A stretch of 64,000 nt of DNA from Sphingobacterium athyrii (GCF_003071065.1 NZ_QCXX01000008.1:124001-188000); one strand, 5' to 3'. Counted from the first letter of the stretch, positions 1 to 10,437 are shown. Numbers and translations: made by a program. The notes: generated by a model from the sequence alone, not told the origin.

Positions 1-1
1 T

Positions 2-1417
2 TTAACGACCACCCAGTCTAAGATCAAACGGATTAAAAAGAATGCTGCTAAATTATTGGGGGTTGTTAACGAACTACTTGATTTCAAAAAATTTGACGAC
101 AAGCACTTCATCCTGAAACAAAGCGATATCCCTTTCAGAGAATATATTGAAGACACATTTTACCTCCTCAATGATCTTGCGCAGAATAAACATATCAATT
201 ATTATATCCGGAAATTGGATGCCGTAGGGTTACAATCCATAGACCCTGTTCAATTTGACAAGGTCATGTTCAATCTATTGTCAAATGCCATTAAGTATAC
301 GCCCGAGAATGGCACCGTTTATCTTGAACTTCTTGAGAGTGAAGACAGCATCATTATCAACATCGTTGATAATGGCATTGGCATTGCAACGGACAATCAA
401 TTCAAGATCTTTGAAGAATACTATCGGGAAGAACAGGCAAACGACAGCATAGGTACCGGAATCGGATTAGCGTTGACCAAACAGATTATCCTACAGCATC
501 AGGGAGAGATCCGTTGCTTTACAATGAAAGATGAAAAAGGAGAATGGACGGTGTTTAACCTACGTTTGCCAAAGCTATCGAAAGTCCGCGTGTCATCTCC
601 TACAGACTCCATGACGACCGCAATAGATCATTCAAATTTAGCAACTCCGACAGCCCCGGACAGATCTTTGCAACAGACCATCCTCATTGCCGAAGACAAT
701 AGAGAACTACTGGATACCATTGTTCATTTGTTTCAGGACAGCTATACCGTCATCACGGCTGTCAATGGCGAAGATGCATTAACAAAAGCGCTAGAATACA
801 TCCCCGACCTGATCCTGTCTGACCTAATGATGCCTTATATGAATGGAGCTCAGTTATGCCGGGCAATAAAGACAAATATCACAACTAGCCATATTCCCGT
901 TATCTTGCTGACCGCAGTGACAGACAGTGACTCACAGACACAGGCCCTACAATTTGGAGCAAACATCTATCTAACCAAACCTTTTGACAATAGGCTATTG
1001 TTTCTATCTGTGCAGAATCTCATCGCAATCAGCCGTAAAAAGAGCAGGGAATTTCAGGTTAAAAAGACAGATTTCGACAATGAACTGGATGCGCAATTTA
1101 TTGCCTCATTGGATCAACTGATCGAAGAAAATATACAGTCAGAAGATTTTGACGTTAACTTTATATCCCGAAACATGGGAATGAGTGCGCCTATTCTCTA
1201 CCGCAAACTCAGAGCAATATCCAATCTCTCTATCAACAATTATGTCAAGATGTACCGCCTTAATAAAGCCAGAGTGTTGTTGAAATCTTCGATGAATATC
1301 AGTGAGGTCGCTTATGCCGTAGGATTTTCAGACCGAAAATATTTTAGTAAAGAATTCAAGAAACAATTCGGACATAACCCATCTGAAGAAACCTCAGCCG
1401 CAGAGCAAGACGGTTAA
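2..1417 (+). CDS. Hybrid two-component sensor/regulator (HTCS), 3' part
   Basis: The 5' end lies outside the window; the frame is open from base 2, so no start is called. Visible domains are the end of the dimerisation helix, a histidine kinase ATPase domain (N box LLSNAIKY, G1 box DNGIGI, G2 box GTGIGLAL), a receiver domain (acidic ILIAEDN, phospho-acceptor Asp in LSDLMMP encoded at 821-823, Lys in LTKPF) and a C-terminal AraC-type double helix-turn-helix. This order is that of the one-protein sensor-regulators that control polysaccharide utilisation loci in Bacteroidota; the missing part would carry a periplasmic sensor and a transmembrane segment. It converges with the GH88/GH95 operon, its likely but unproven target. 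Confidence 0.92.
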   Translation, partial: LTTTQSKIKRIKKNAAKLLGVVNELLDFKKFDDKHFILKQSDIPFREYIEDTFYLLNDLAQNKHINYYIRKLDAVGLQSIDPVQFDKVMFNLLSNAIKYTPENGTVYLELLESEDSIIINIVDNGIGIATDNQFKIFEEYYREEQANDSIGTGIGLALTKQIILQHQGEIRCFTMKDEKGEWTVFNLRLPKLSKVRVSSPTDSMTTAIDHSNLATPTAPDRSLQQTILIAEDNRELLDTIVHLFQDSYTVITAVNGEDALTKALEYIPDLILSDLMMPYMNGAQLCRAIKTNITTSHIPVILLTAVTDSDSQTQALQFGANIYLTKPFDNRLLFLSVQNLIAISRKKSREFQVKKTDFDNELDAQFIASLDQLIEENIQSEDFDVNFISRNMGMSAPILYRKLRAISNLSINNYVKMYRLNKARVLLKSSMNISEVAYAVGFSDRKYFSKEFKKQFGHNPSEETSAAEQDG

Positions 1418-1442
1418 AACCGTTCTTTAAACTGGGATAGTT

Positions 1443-1490
1443 AAAATAAAGAAGCCACATTTTATGCTAAAATATGGCTTCTTTATTTTG
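1443..1490. terminator. Bidirectional terminator between convergent genes
   Basis: A long A/T-flanked hairpin: aaataaagaagcca pairs with tggcttctttattt around a second attttatgctaaaat stem. It lies between the convergent regulator and GH88 stops and has T-tracts in both directions. Confidence 0.85.
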
Positions 1491-1502
1491 TGAGATACCT
1501 AT

Positions 1503-2753
1503 TTATTTTACAATTTCCTTAATTATTGGCTCACCCGCCAATAATCTCTTATAGCGCACCAATGCTTCTACATAATAGTAGTCAGCGTAGGTCAAAGGCA
1601 CATCCACTTCTGAATTCAAGGGTAAAGCACCAACACTGTGTTGAAGAATATAGCCACCATTTTGACCGTAAGCTGCCAGATAAGGCGCTTGCGATAAATT
1701 TTTTATCATCGTTTCGGCTTTATCCAAGTAATTTGTGGATTCAGTACCTTTTGTATATTGAGAAAGCTCCAATAGCGCCGAAGCATACAAAGCTGCTGCC
1801 GACACGTCTCTTAAATCTTTATTAGGATACATCTTATCAGATGAAGCAATTTTATCCTTGTCAAAGTCCCAATAAGGAATCAGATCTGAAGGTAAGTTTG
1901 GATTGTCAAGGATATATTTCGCTATCTGTTGCGCCTGCTTCAAAAATTCCTTCTTCTTTGTTTCACGGTACATCATCGTGTAACCATATAAAGCCCAACC
2001 TTGGCCACGCGACCACGCAGACTCATCAAAAGCACCCTGATGTGTTTTTTTGGATCGGACCTTACCCGTATTTTTATCATAATCGATCACATGATACGAA
2101 CTATAATCTTTTCGAAAATGATTTTTTAGCGTCGTTTCGGCATGCGTGACAGCAATATCATAATACCTCTTATCACCTGTTACTTTAGAGACCTGGGTCA
2201 AAAACTCCAGGTTCATCATATTGTCTATAATGACTGGATAGTCCCAAGCTCCGTGATCCCATGAACGAATAGTTTTTGTTTTCTGGCTATAGCGTGATGC
2301 CAATGAATTGGCCCCCGTCGTTAAAACCGGTTCGTATTTCTGTGTATTCCCGGTCAACCGAAGGGCATTTCCAAAACTACAGAACAGCATAAAGCCCAGG
2401 TCGTGCGTACCCTTATTGTTCTTCTCCTTCTCCAGGTAGGTCAATTTATCTTCGGCACTTTGTAATAGTTGCTGATCTTTGGTTCCTTCATATAGATAAA
2501 ATAAAGTTCCGGGATAAAATCCCGAACACCACCAACTTGATGACGAAAAAACCTCCTTCCCATTTTCAAATGTTTTTGGAAATTTATCCTTTGGCGTTTC
2601 TTTATCCAAAACCTTTATCTGCTTGGCAGCGCCATCAAGTTGCTGCTGAATAAACTCCTTCGAGAGTTTCAATTTTTCCGTTTGCCCATGGGCCAGACTG
2701 CTTGTTCCCAAAGCAGCCCATACGATCATTAAGATTTTCTTTTCTAGTCTCAT
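1503..2753 (-). CDS. Exported GH88-like unsaturated uronyl hydrolase
   Basis: A 416-residue protein with a signal peptide (hydrophobic stretch after MRLEKK, likely cut near SLAHGQ). It resembles glycoside hydrolase family 88, the unsaturated glucuronyl/galacturonyl hydrolases that remove the 4,5-unsaturated uronic acid left by polysaccharide lyases. Family-like segments are WWCSGFYPG, WDYPVIIDNMMNLEFL with a conserved Asp in the alpha6/alpha6 barrel, and ESAWSRGQGWALYGY. It is the second gene of a minus-strand operon, 45 bp after the GH95-like gene. The substrate cannot be read; uronate-containing glycans (pectin or glycosaminoglycan fragments) are the family norm. No polysaccharide lyase is in the window, so it may act on products made elsewhere. 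Confidence 0.85.
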   Translation of the reverse strand: MRLEKKILMIVWAALGTSSLAHGQTEKLKLSKEFIQQQLDGAAKQIKVLDKETPKDKFPKTFENGKEVFSSSSWWCSGFYPGTLFYLYEGTKDQQLLQSAEDKLTYLEKEKNNKGTHDLGFMLFCSFGNALRLTGNTQKYEPVLTTGANSLASRYSQKTKTIRSWDHGAWDYPVIIDNMMNLEFLTQVSKVTGDKRYYDIAVTHAETTLKNHFRKDYSSYHVIDYDKNTGKVRSKKTHQGAFDESAWSRGQGWALYGYTMMYRETKKKEFLKQAQQIAKYILDNPNLPSDLIPYWDFDKDKIASSDKMYPNKDLRDVSAAALYASALLELSQYTKGTESTNYLDKAETMIKNLSQAPYLAAYGQNGGYILQHSVGALPLNSEVDVPLTYADYYYVEALVRYKRLLAGEPIIKEIVK

Positions 2754-2798
2754 TATTTATATTCCCTTTTTTACGTTATTGATTTTTAAGTCTTCGCA

Positions 2799-4946
2799 CT
2801 ATTTATTTTCACGGATGGCCGCTGTGGCACCTTTATCGAGTTCTAATAGGATCAACCCATCCGCTTCTTTCGTGTACTGTCCCTTTCCAAGTATTTGAAC
2901 GGATGGGTTCACTATATCAAGCTTGAGTTTTAATGATCCTCCATATTGACTTTTAATCTCAACGGCTACTGTGGCTCCATTTTGTCGTCGTGCTGAAATC
3001 AAATGGCCGCCATCCGCCAAAAAGTGCCTGAACGAAACATCTTTCCATCTACTTGGAACTGCCGGAAATACGCGTAATATTCCGTTCCAATATTGTAGGC
3101 ACAATTCCTGTATACTTGCCATCGCAGCCAGCGGGGTTTCGATCACAGGACCACTTTCTGCATATAAGGTATTCGGTCTGATATATTTGTTCAACAAAAC
3201 ATCCAATGAGGCTAAAGCAGAATCGCCACGCCCCATCATCGCATACATGGAAGCAGCCCCCGTAAATGAATAGCCTTGGAGCCATTGCTTTTTGCTCTGC
3301 CAATGCGCGATGGATTTTTCGATCAATCCCCTATTCTCCCTTTGATCCCAGTTCACATCATAAAAAGGATAAATCATCATAAGATGCGAATAATGGCGAT
3401 GTGATTCATCATAGGGTACATCTTTGGCAATCATAAAACCATCACTGTTTTGTGGATATTCAACCAGATGGGTTAGCACATCCTCCCATACAGCATGAAG
3501 TGGATCATTACCCCCTCGCTCATCGTCTAGTTCCAGAAGTGTTTTTAACCCCCACTTTAAAATGGACAGATCATAATTTGTATTGTAAGCAAATCCCTTC
3601 GCATATTCCGGTGAATAAGTTTTAACAGCGATATGGTATTTTCCCATTGCATCTTTTTCCATGAGATGCAAATGGTAGTTGACCGCTTCCTTCAAAAGTG
3701 AAAAGAGACGATCGTATACTTCTCGCGACAATGTTGCCCGATAATACTGATAGTAGCTATGCAGTAGCCACACCAGATTGCCAAGTTCTTTATCACCATC
3801 AGAAGCTTTTTCAAGGGCGACGCCTTTTTGCAGTAACACGGGGCTCCATAAATCCGGCCCCGATGATCGGCCTATGGCGATACTATTATAACGATAGGGC
3901 TCCGGAACATTTAAGCGCAAATTGTCTTTATTCCGGTCGATCATCTGTATCAGGGAATTGGAAATATCCAAATGATTTGCTTTAAAAGTCGGTGAATAAG
4001 CAAGCTGCATATTCAGATTAAGCCAATAAGCGGGCCAGGGCGTAGCGCTTGTCCAAGGACCTTGCAGATCCATGGCAGGTTTATCCGACCGCGTAGCACT
4101 CGCGAGCTTATACAATTGCATATCGTAGAAACCTTGGTAGATTGGATCCGGCAATTCAAGCGTAGATGCATTAAAATAGTCCGTCCACCATTGACGATGC
4201 TCCCTCAGACTGGCATTTATCTTCTCGGCATTAAATTTTTGGAGATAGTCAAGTGTTTTTCCGGTAAAATCTTTTCCGGCCTGACTGTAGCCAACTGTGA
4301 TCACATAGGTATCAAGATCTTTGGACGAACGCAATAAGTAAGCAGTCGTATAACCGCCACCTGCTGTCAAGGGTTGTTCATAGAATTTTATCTGGCCCTG
4401 CTGTCCGTCGGTTCCGGTTGGATTGGGAAGGTAAGCCTTCGGTTTTTGGGTATAGCTAAATTTCATACGCGGACTGATTGCAGAATCGGCAATCCAATTG
4501 AGCGTATACCTTCCTTTAAAGTTCTTTTTTAATACCTCCAATAGAATAATGTTAGCATTAGAAAGTGTTGTGGTCTTTACGTTGATTGGTCCCTGATCAG
4601 TCACAATCGTCGCCACAGCATATGCATCCTTCAAATAGATATCCCCTTTGGCCTGTTCGATCGCACAGCTCAAATCTAGATTGAAGTAGCCCAGGGACAG
4701 ACGGGCTTTGTCAAACAGTTTATCAGCTGAATTTGCGCGATGGTCATATACATCTGTTCGGCCGATGTCAACCCGCACTGATTTTTCCCCGGACAGGTAA
4801 GTCATGGTCCCCAATAGACCATTACCCGTGAATACACCCTCATATATGGTATTTCCGAGCGGAGCAACCTTAAATTGCCCAAACCCTGCCATCTGTAAAG
4901 CTAGGGTATAAATAACAATTAATAATAGTCTTCTCGGTCTCATCAT
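2799..4946 (-). CDS. Exported GH95-like six-hairpin glycosidase
   Basis: A 715-residue protein with a signal peptide (LLLIVIYTLALQMAGFGQ). It has a beta-rich N-terminal third and an alpha/alpha-barrel C-terminal part. Segments such as MDLQGPWTSATPWPAYWLN and HYSHLMMIYPFYDVN resemble the GH95 family (alpha-L-fucosidases and L-galactosidases, inverting). The match is distant, so family and sugar are inference; it could be another six-hairpin glycosidase. It is first in the operon with the GH88-like gene, and both products are probably periplasmic. The 536-bp upstream region separates it from the divergent Gfo/Idh gene. Confidence 0.7.
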   Translation of the reverse strand: MMRPRRLLLIVIYTLALQMAGFGQFKVAPLGNTIYEGVFTGNGLLGTMTYLSGEKSVRVDIGRTDVYDHRANSADKLFDKARLSLGYFNLDLSCAIEQAKGDIYLKDAYAVATIVTDQGPINVKTTTLSNANIILLEVLKKNFKGRYTLNWIADSAISPRMKFSYTQKPKAYLPNPTGTDGQQGQIKFYEQPLTAGGGYTTAYLLRSSKDLDTYVITVGYSQAGKDFTGKTLDYLQKFNAEKINASLREHRQWWTDYFNASTLELPDPIYQGFYDMQLYKLASATRSDKPAMDLQGPWTSATPWPAYWLNLNMQLAYSPTFKANHLDISNSLIQMIDRNKDNLRLNVPEPYRYNSIAIGRSSGPDLWSPVLLQKGVALEKASDGDKELGNLVWLLHSYYQYYRATLSREVYDRLFSLLKEAVNYHLHLMEKDAMGKYHIAVKTYSPEYAKGFAYNTNYDLSILKWGLKTLLELDDERGGNDPLHAVWEDVLTHLVEYPQNSDGFMIAKDVPYDESHRHYSHLMMIYPFYDVNWDQRENRGLIEKSIAHWQSKKQWLQGYSFTGAASMYAMMGRGDSALASLDVLLNKYIRPNTLYAESGPVIETPLAAMASIQELCLQYWNGILRVFPAVPSRWKDVSFRHFLADGGHLISARRQNGATVAVEIKSQYGGSLKLKLDIVNPSVQILGKGQYTKEADGLILLELDKGATAAIRENK

Positions 4947-5482
4947 ATCGGTTTTCCTCTTTTCAAGGCTCCATAAAGATGCCGTATTATCTAAGTATAA
5001 TCAAGCCTGATTTACGAAAACGATTAAGTACCTCCACAGGTTCCCTGTAGCATATCCGTTTATTTTTTTCCGGTGCCGCCAGTATGAAAGCAAACGAAGC
5101 AGACGATTCGGGCATTAATATGGACCAAATATCGTTTCGTTCCTTTCAAAAACGGTCAAATACTCGGATATTACCACTGGTGCGCCGGACTGCATTGCTG
5201 AAAACCTAGCCTCAGCAGGGAACTCATTTGGGAGCAGCTTTGTAACAATTCTGTCGCTAAATTTCCTTTTTCCGCAAGAGAACCAAACACTATATACGAA
5301 AGAAATGAGTTTAGAAGCATTCTTTTATTATTTTTTCACAAAACGAGAAGAAACAATACGTAAAAATTTAGTTATCAGTTTATATTTAGCAGTTTTTTAT
5401 CTATTTTTAAGTTCGATATCCAATTGCAGTTATTATTAACAGCCTAGAACGGATCAATTATAAAAAAACTAATCCAACCAAC
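4947..5482. other. Long divergent intergenic region
   Basis: 536 bp between the GH95-like gene (minus) and the Gfo/Idh gene (plus). It must hold promoters for both. I see no exact TAnnTTTG; the nearest plus-strand match is tatattta near 5382, about 100 bp before the oxidoreductase. No open frame, RNA or repeat was recognised. Confidence 0.6.
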
Positions 5483-6751
5483 ATGAAAGAACAGAATTCA
5501 TCAAGGCGTGATTTCATTAAAAAATCAGTGGTAGGCGCTGCTGCATTTTCTATTGTACCACGTTTTGTACTTGGAGGCCAGGGCTATCTTGCTCCAAGTG
5601 ATCATCTAACCAAAGGAGTAATTGGCGTCGGCAATATGGGCCGTGGACACTTCGGCTATGCCGGAACAAAGACAGTTGCCATCTGCGATGTTGACACAAC
5701 CCATCTTGCAGCTGCGCAAAAGGACTTGGGTGGTGGTATCAAGGAATATCATGATTTCAGAGATCTTATTAAATCTCCGGAAGTAGACATCGTTCACATT
5801 GCTACTCCACCACATTGGCATGGTCTTATGTCTATTGAAGCTGCCAAGGCCGGAAAAGACATCTGGTGTGAAAAACCGATGACACGTACAATCGGCGAAG
5901 GTAAGAAAGTTAAGGAAGCCATCGCACAACATGGAAATATGTTCCGTTTAAATACCTGGTTTCGCTTCAAAGATGATTTTTATGGAATGAATGTACCTGT
6001 CAGTAAAATCAAAAAACTAGTAGATACAGGCATGCTGGGCTGGCCATTGAAAGTGACAATAAGCAAGCACACAGGATTTGACTGGAAATTCTATTGGGTG
6101 GGAAAAGAAAACCTACCCGAAGAACAAGTTCCGGCTGAGCTGGATTACGAATTTTGGCTAGGGCCCGCTCCTTATAAGCCATATAACAAACATCGTACAC
6201 ACACCACTTTTAGAGGATATTGGGATTATGATGGTGGTGGATTAGGTGATATGGGACAACATTACATGGATCCCGTGCAATATTTCCTCGGTAAGGACAA
6301 CGAAAGCCCGGTGACCGTTGATGTCGACGCGCCACAGCAACACCCAGATGCGGTTGGTACATGGAGACGCATTACCTTTACTTATGCGGATGGTTGCCAG
6401 ATCATTTTAGATGGTGAGGCCAAAGACGAAAAAGCGGCATATATCGAAGGTCCAAAAGGTAAATTATATAAAGGATTTGCTTCGGATATCCCAGACCTGG
6501 AAAGAAAACTTGCGCAATACCCTGAACCGGCACCGCAGATCACCGACTTTTTAGAATCTGTCCGGACACGTGAAAAGTTCGCACTAAATGAATTAAATGG
6601 GCACCGCTCCTGTACTTTGGTTAATATGGGTCTAGCGGCTTTACGCCTCAACCGTTCATTGAAATACGATTCTCAGAATGAGCAGTTTATTGACGATGAC
6701 GCGGCAAACCGTTTAATTCATCAACCCATGAGAGGTCCTTGGTCCATCTAA
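5483..6751 (+). CDS. Tat-exported Gfo/Idh/MocA-family oxidoreductase
   Basis: A 422-residue NAD(P)-dependent sugar dehydrogenase family member. The N-terminus carries a twin-arginine signal (SSRRDFIKKSVVGAAAF), so it is exported folded with its cofactor. The Rossmann fold follows (GVIGVGNMGRGH, glycines 48, 50, 53), then the family's E-K-P motif at residues 130-132 and a C-terminal substrate domain (YWDYDGGGLGDMGQHYMDP). In Bacteroidota such exported oxidoreductases are repeatedly paired with DUF1080 proteins, and related enzymes oxidise or reduce the 3-position of glycosides. The next gene downstream is a double-DUF1080 protein, so a role in a 3-keto-glycoside route is a fair inference. The exact substrate is not readable. 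Confidence 0.88.
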   Translation: MKEQNSSRRDFIKKSVVGAAAFSIVPRFVLGGQGYLAPSDHLTKGVIGVGNMGRGHFGYAGTKTVAICDVDTTHLAAAQKDLGGGIKEYHDFRDLIKSPEVDIVHIATPPHWHGLMSIEAAKAGKDIWCEKPMTRTIGEGKKVKEAIAQHGNMFRLNTWFRFKDDFYGMNVPVSKIKKLVDTGMLGWPLKVTISKHTGFDWKFYWVGKENLPEEQVPAELDYEFWLGPAPYKPYNKHRTHTTFRGYWDYDGGGLGDMGQHYMDPVQYFLGKDNESPVTVDVDAPQQHPDAVGTWRRITFTYADGCQIILDGEAKDEKAAYIEGPKGKLYKGFASDIPDLERKLAQYPEPAPQITDFLESVRTREKFALNELNGHRSCTLVNMGLAALRLNRSLKYDSQNEQFIDDDAANRLIHQPMRGPWSI

Positions 6752-6988
6752 CAATTATAATCCGATGAAACATCATATACTTAAAAAGCGTCACTACAAA
6801 AGATGGATAGAAAAAGTCATTGTGCTTCATACCGATAAAAGATAAATAATCTCAATGAAACCTTCATGATTTATTCAATTACATAGGGAAATGAGTAAAT
6901 CCGATAGCTTCATCACAATTGAATCCGCCGAAGGCAGCATAAATGCCTTAGAGGGAAAATTGACTAATGAATAAACAGATTTAAACGG

Positions 6989-9900
6989 ATGAAAAAGATA
7001 TTTAATTCGCTGGCCGTATTGCTTCTTATCTCAAGCGCTTCATACGCCCAGCAACCACAAAATAGAACCACAGCTACCAAAATAGCTGATGTGTTAGCTC
7101 AACAGCCGGCAGAGGAAAAAGAAAAATTCCTGCTCGCCATGCATGAGCTGGAAGGATTCAGTTCGGATGACATCGTTGCTTTTCTTAAAGGCCTAAAAGC
7201 ACCCGGAAGTAATAATGCACCAATTGAATTTGCTGCGAACAGTTATTCCTTTTATGTCAATCAGCCCGGAAAAGAGCAGCAAAAAAAGATCTTTGTTGAA
7301 GGCTTAGCAAAATCCATCACACAACTGAGCGAACCTACAAATCAAGTTTTCGCTTTGCGTTTACTCCGCCAATGTGCGGACAACTCGGCAATCCCTGCTG
7401 TCGCAAACTGTTTAACAAACGATTACCTTGCTGATGCAGCTGCAAGAACTTTGGTATCTATCCGTACCAGCGAGTCCGCTGCGGCGCTGGAAAAAGCGCT
7501 GGCTGCCTCAACGACTGAAAAAACTGCTATCGCCATCGTTACTGCATTAGGTGACCTAAAAGTAAGCAATGCGGAAAATGCTATTTTAAATTTAACGCAA
7601 AAATATAGTTCAGATGCTTTCCAGCGTACCGCACTAATTGCATTGAGCAAAATTGGGGGGACGGCCTCTGCTTCTCTATTTCAGAATAAATTGAATGATG
7701 CAGCATATAGCTATGATAAATTTGATGCTGTCGGACTAGGCATTGACTATGCACAGTCATTGATCGACAATAAGCATGACCAAGACGCAGTCAAATTCCT
7801 GAATAAATTCTTTCAGGAATCACAAAAAGCAAAATCCATCAACGGACAATTTGCCTCGTTGAAACTATTGGCTGCCATCGATCCAAAAAAGCAACAAAAA
7901 AACCTGCTGTCAGCCGTAAAGAGTGATAATGGCGCATACCGTAATCTCGCATTACAATTGCTGGGCAAATATGGCAAAGGCAGTGATGCCAAAAGCCTGC
8001 TCGCTTTAGCGAGTAAAGGTACTCCAGAAGTACAGGAAAGTGTACTAAATTACCTTGCACATAACGGATCCGCAAGCAGTTTAACAGCAATCCAGGCATT
8101 AGTCGGCAAAACGACTTCGCCAGTTACAAAATTAGCGGGATTAAGCGCGATCAACACACTTTCACAAGGAAAAGAGACCAATACCCTAATACAGGCTTTT
8201 GATGCGGACCAAGAATTCAATAATTCTGTTAAGGCGCTCATCCTTTCCTCCAAGGACGCCAATGTGATCAATGATGTCAATAACGCGCTCGCCTCTGTCG
8301 ATGACAGCAAAAAAATTCAGTTACTGGATATATTGAGTAAACGCTCCAATAGCGCTTCGTCAAAAGCAGTATTGGCAATCAAAACAGCAAATCCTTCCGT
8401 TGAGGAAGCGATAAATAAAGCGCTGCCTAATGTCGCTCAGGAATCCGATCTCGAAGAACTTTTCAATAGATTGAACAATACAACTGACCCGAAATCTGCT
8501 GCTTTACTGCAAAAAGCGATTGTCAATGTCGTCCAATCAAGCCCAAATGCCAACGGACTCACAGGAAAACTAGCTGCAAACATTTCAAAGTCTGCAGCAC
8601 CGAGCGCCACAAAGTATTTTCCTATTTTTGCCGGACTCGGGGATGATCAATCGTTAAAAGCTGTCGGTAATTATCTAAACAATAGCAATCCAGAACTTAG
8701 AGCCGCAGCCATTACATCATTGGCGAGCTGGACATCCGCGAACGCTCTTCCCGAACTGGTAGCATTATCCAGGACGGAAAAAGACCAAAACTTATTCAAT
8801 ACCGTTTATAAAGGATTAATCAAATCCATTTCCTCTTCGACAAATACTACAGATCAGAAAACACTGTTGTTGCGCGACGCTTTTAGTGTTGCAAAAACAG
8901 TAGAACAGAAAAAAGCCGCACTTGCCGCCCTGCAGCCAACAGGTACGTATCAAGCTTTTATTTTTGCTGCGGACAAAATGGCTGATCCACAATTAGGCGA
9001 AGCTGCTGCGAATACCGCCATGAACATAGCCATGGATAATAAATATTATGGTAGCAAAGTAAGGGAAGTTTTAGAGCAGGTCATAGGTAAATTGTCTGGC
9101 AGTGAGAGTGGCTACCTGAAAGAAGCCGTAGTTCGTTACCTTTCTGAAATGCCAATAAAAGAGGGTTATGTATCGCTTTTTAATGGCAAAGACCTGAGTG
9201 GCTGGAAAGGATTAGTCGCTGATCCGATCAAACGAGGTAAAATGAATGCCAAAACATTGGCAGCTGAACAAGCCAAAGCTGACGACATCATGCGTAAGGG
9301 CTGGTCAGCATCAAATGGCGAAATTGTTTTTAGCGGAAAAGGAGATAACCTGGCAACAATAAAACAATACGGAGATTTCGAGATGTTAGTTGACTGGAAA
9401 TTGGAGAACTATGGTGGCATAGAGGGTGATGCCGGTATCTATTTGAGAGGTACACCACAAGTTCAGATCTGGGATATTGCCAACACGAGAGTCGGTGCAC
9501 AAGTCGGTTCAGGAGGATTGTACAATAATCAAAAAAATGAAAGCAAACCGTTAAAAGTGGCTGACAATGCCACGGGCGAATGGAATACGTTCAAAATAAA
9601 AATGCAGGGCGAGAATGTCTCTGTTTGGTTAAATGGTCAATTGGTTACCGATAATATTCCGCTTGAAAATTACTGGGATAGAAATCAATCCATTTTTCCT
9701 ACAGAACAGATTGAACTGCAGGCTCATGGTTCAGTGGTCTACTATAGGGACCTCTTTATCAAAGAATTCCCCAGAAGACAAGTCTTTAAGCTAAGTGACC
9801 AAGAGAAAAAAGAAGGATTCGATGTCCTATTTGATGGAACAAATCTCGACAAATGGACTGAAAACAAAGCGTATGTAATCAATGATGAAGGTTACATTTG

Positions 9901-10390
9901 GGTATATCCCAATGCAAAATTCGGCGGCAACTTATATACAAAAGAAGAATATGCTGATTTTATCTATCGCTTTGACTTCAAATTGACCCCCGGAGCTAAC
10001 AATGGTGTTGGGATCCGTGCTCCATTAGATGGAGATGCGGCTTATGAAGCTATGGAAATCCAAATACTGGATGACGGTGCAGATGTGTATAAAGACCTAA
10101 AACCTTACCAGTACCACGGTTCTATCTATGGTGTGGTAACGGCCAAAAAAGGACATTTAAAACCATTGGGCGAGTGGAATTCCGAAGAAATATATGTAAA
10201 GGGCAATCGTGTTAAAGTAACTTTGAATGGCACCGTTATTGTTGATGCAGATATCGCTGAAGCGAGTAAAAATGGAACACTGGACGGAAAACAACACCCC
10301 GGTTTAAAACGTAAAAGTGGCCATATTGGTTTCTTGGGCCATGGAACGGAAGTATTCTTCAAAGATATCCGAGTTAAAAAACTCAAATAA
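6989..10390 (+). CDS. HEAT-repeat protein with two DUF1080 (3-keto-disaccharide hydrolase) domains
   Basis: A 1133-residue exported protein (signal peptide MKKIFNSLAVLLLISSASYA). Residues about 40-700 form alternating short helices rich in Ala, Leu and Ser, as in HEAT/Armadillo scaffolds. Two tandem DUF1080 beta-sandwich domains follow, one opening with SLFNGKDLSGWKG (about residue 727) and one with VLFDGTNLDKWTE (about residue 945). Both keep the aromatic/acidic features of the family, such as GDAGIYLRG and NNGVGIRAP. Characterised DUF1080 members cleave 3-keto-glycosides by elimination. The HEAT part might hold substrate or partners (inference). It lies 237 bp after the Gfo/Idh gene, probably co-transcribed, and ends at a strong terminator. 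Confidence 0.85.
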   Translation: MKKIFNSLAVLLLISSASYAQQPQNRTTATKIADVLAQQPAEEKEKFLLAMHELEGFSSDDIVAFLKGLKAPGSNNAPIEFAANSYSFYVNQPGKEQQKKIFVEGLAKSITQLSEPTNQVFALRLLRQCADNSAIPAVANCLTNDYLADAAARTLVSIRTSESAAALEKALAASTTEKTAIAIVTALGDLKVSNAENAILNLTQKYSSDAFQRTALIALSKIGGTASASLFQNKLNDAAYSYDKFDAVGLGIDYAQSLIDNKHDQDAVKFLNKFFQESQKAKSINGQFASLKLLAAIDPKKQQKNLLSAVKSDNGAYRNLALQLLGKYGKGSDAKSLLALASKGTPEVQESVLNYLAHNGSASSLTAIQALVGKTTSPVTKLAGLSAINTLSQGKETNTLIQAFDADQEFNNSVKALILSSKDANVINDVNNALASVDDSKKIQLLDILSKRSNSASSKAVLAIKTANPSVEEAINKALPNVAQESDLEELFNRLNNTTDPKSAALLQKAIVNVVQSSPNANGLTGKLAANISKSAAPSATKYFPIFAGLGDDQSLKAVGNYLNNSNPELRAAAITSLASWTSANALPELVALSRTEKDQNLFNTVYKGLIKSISSSTNTTDQKTLLLRDAFSVAKTVEQKKAALAALQPTGTYQAFIFAADKMADPQLGEAAANTAMNIAMDNKYYGSKVREVLEQVIGKLSGSESGYLKEAVVRYLSEMPIKEGYVSLFNGKDLSGWKGLVADPIKRGKMNAKTLAAEQAKADDIMRKGWSASNGEIVFSGKGDNLATIKQYGDFEMLVDWKLENYGGIEGDAGIYLRGTPQVQIWDIANTRVGAQVGSGGLYNNQKNESKPLKVADNATGEWNTFKIKMQGENVSVWLNGQLVTDNIPLENYWDRNQSIFPTEQIELQAHGSVVYYRDLFIKEFPRRQVFKLSDQEKKEGFDVLFDGTNLDKWTENKAYVINDEGYIWVYPNAKFGGNLYTKEEYADFIYRFDFKLTPGANNGVGIRAPLDGDAAYEAMEIQILDDGADVYKDLKPYQYHGSIYGVVTAKKGHLKPLGEWNSEEIYVKGNRVKVTLNGTVIVDADIAEASKNGTLDGKQHPGLKRKSGHIGFLGHGTEVFFKDIRVKKLK

Positions 10391-10405
10391 CTTCTTGAAG
10401 TGCAG

Positions 10406-10437
10406 AAAAAGGGGATAAGGAATCTTATCCCCTTTTT
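10406..10437 (+). terminator. Rho-independent terminator
   Basis: Stem ggggataag / cttatcccc with loop gaat, followed by five T and preceded by five A. It closes the Gfo/Idh-DUF1080 unit. Confidence 0.9.

Noticed and set aside
6765..6974. Two small ORFs (26 and 27 codons) between the Gfo/Idh and DUF1080 genes
   Set aside because: No coupling, no domain, no promoter; AT-rich spacers of this length contain such frames by chance.
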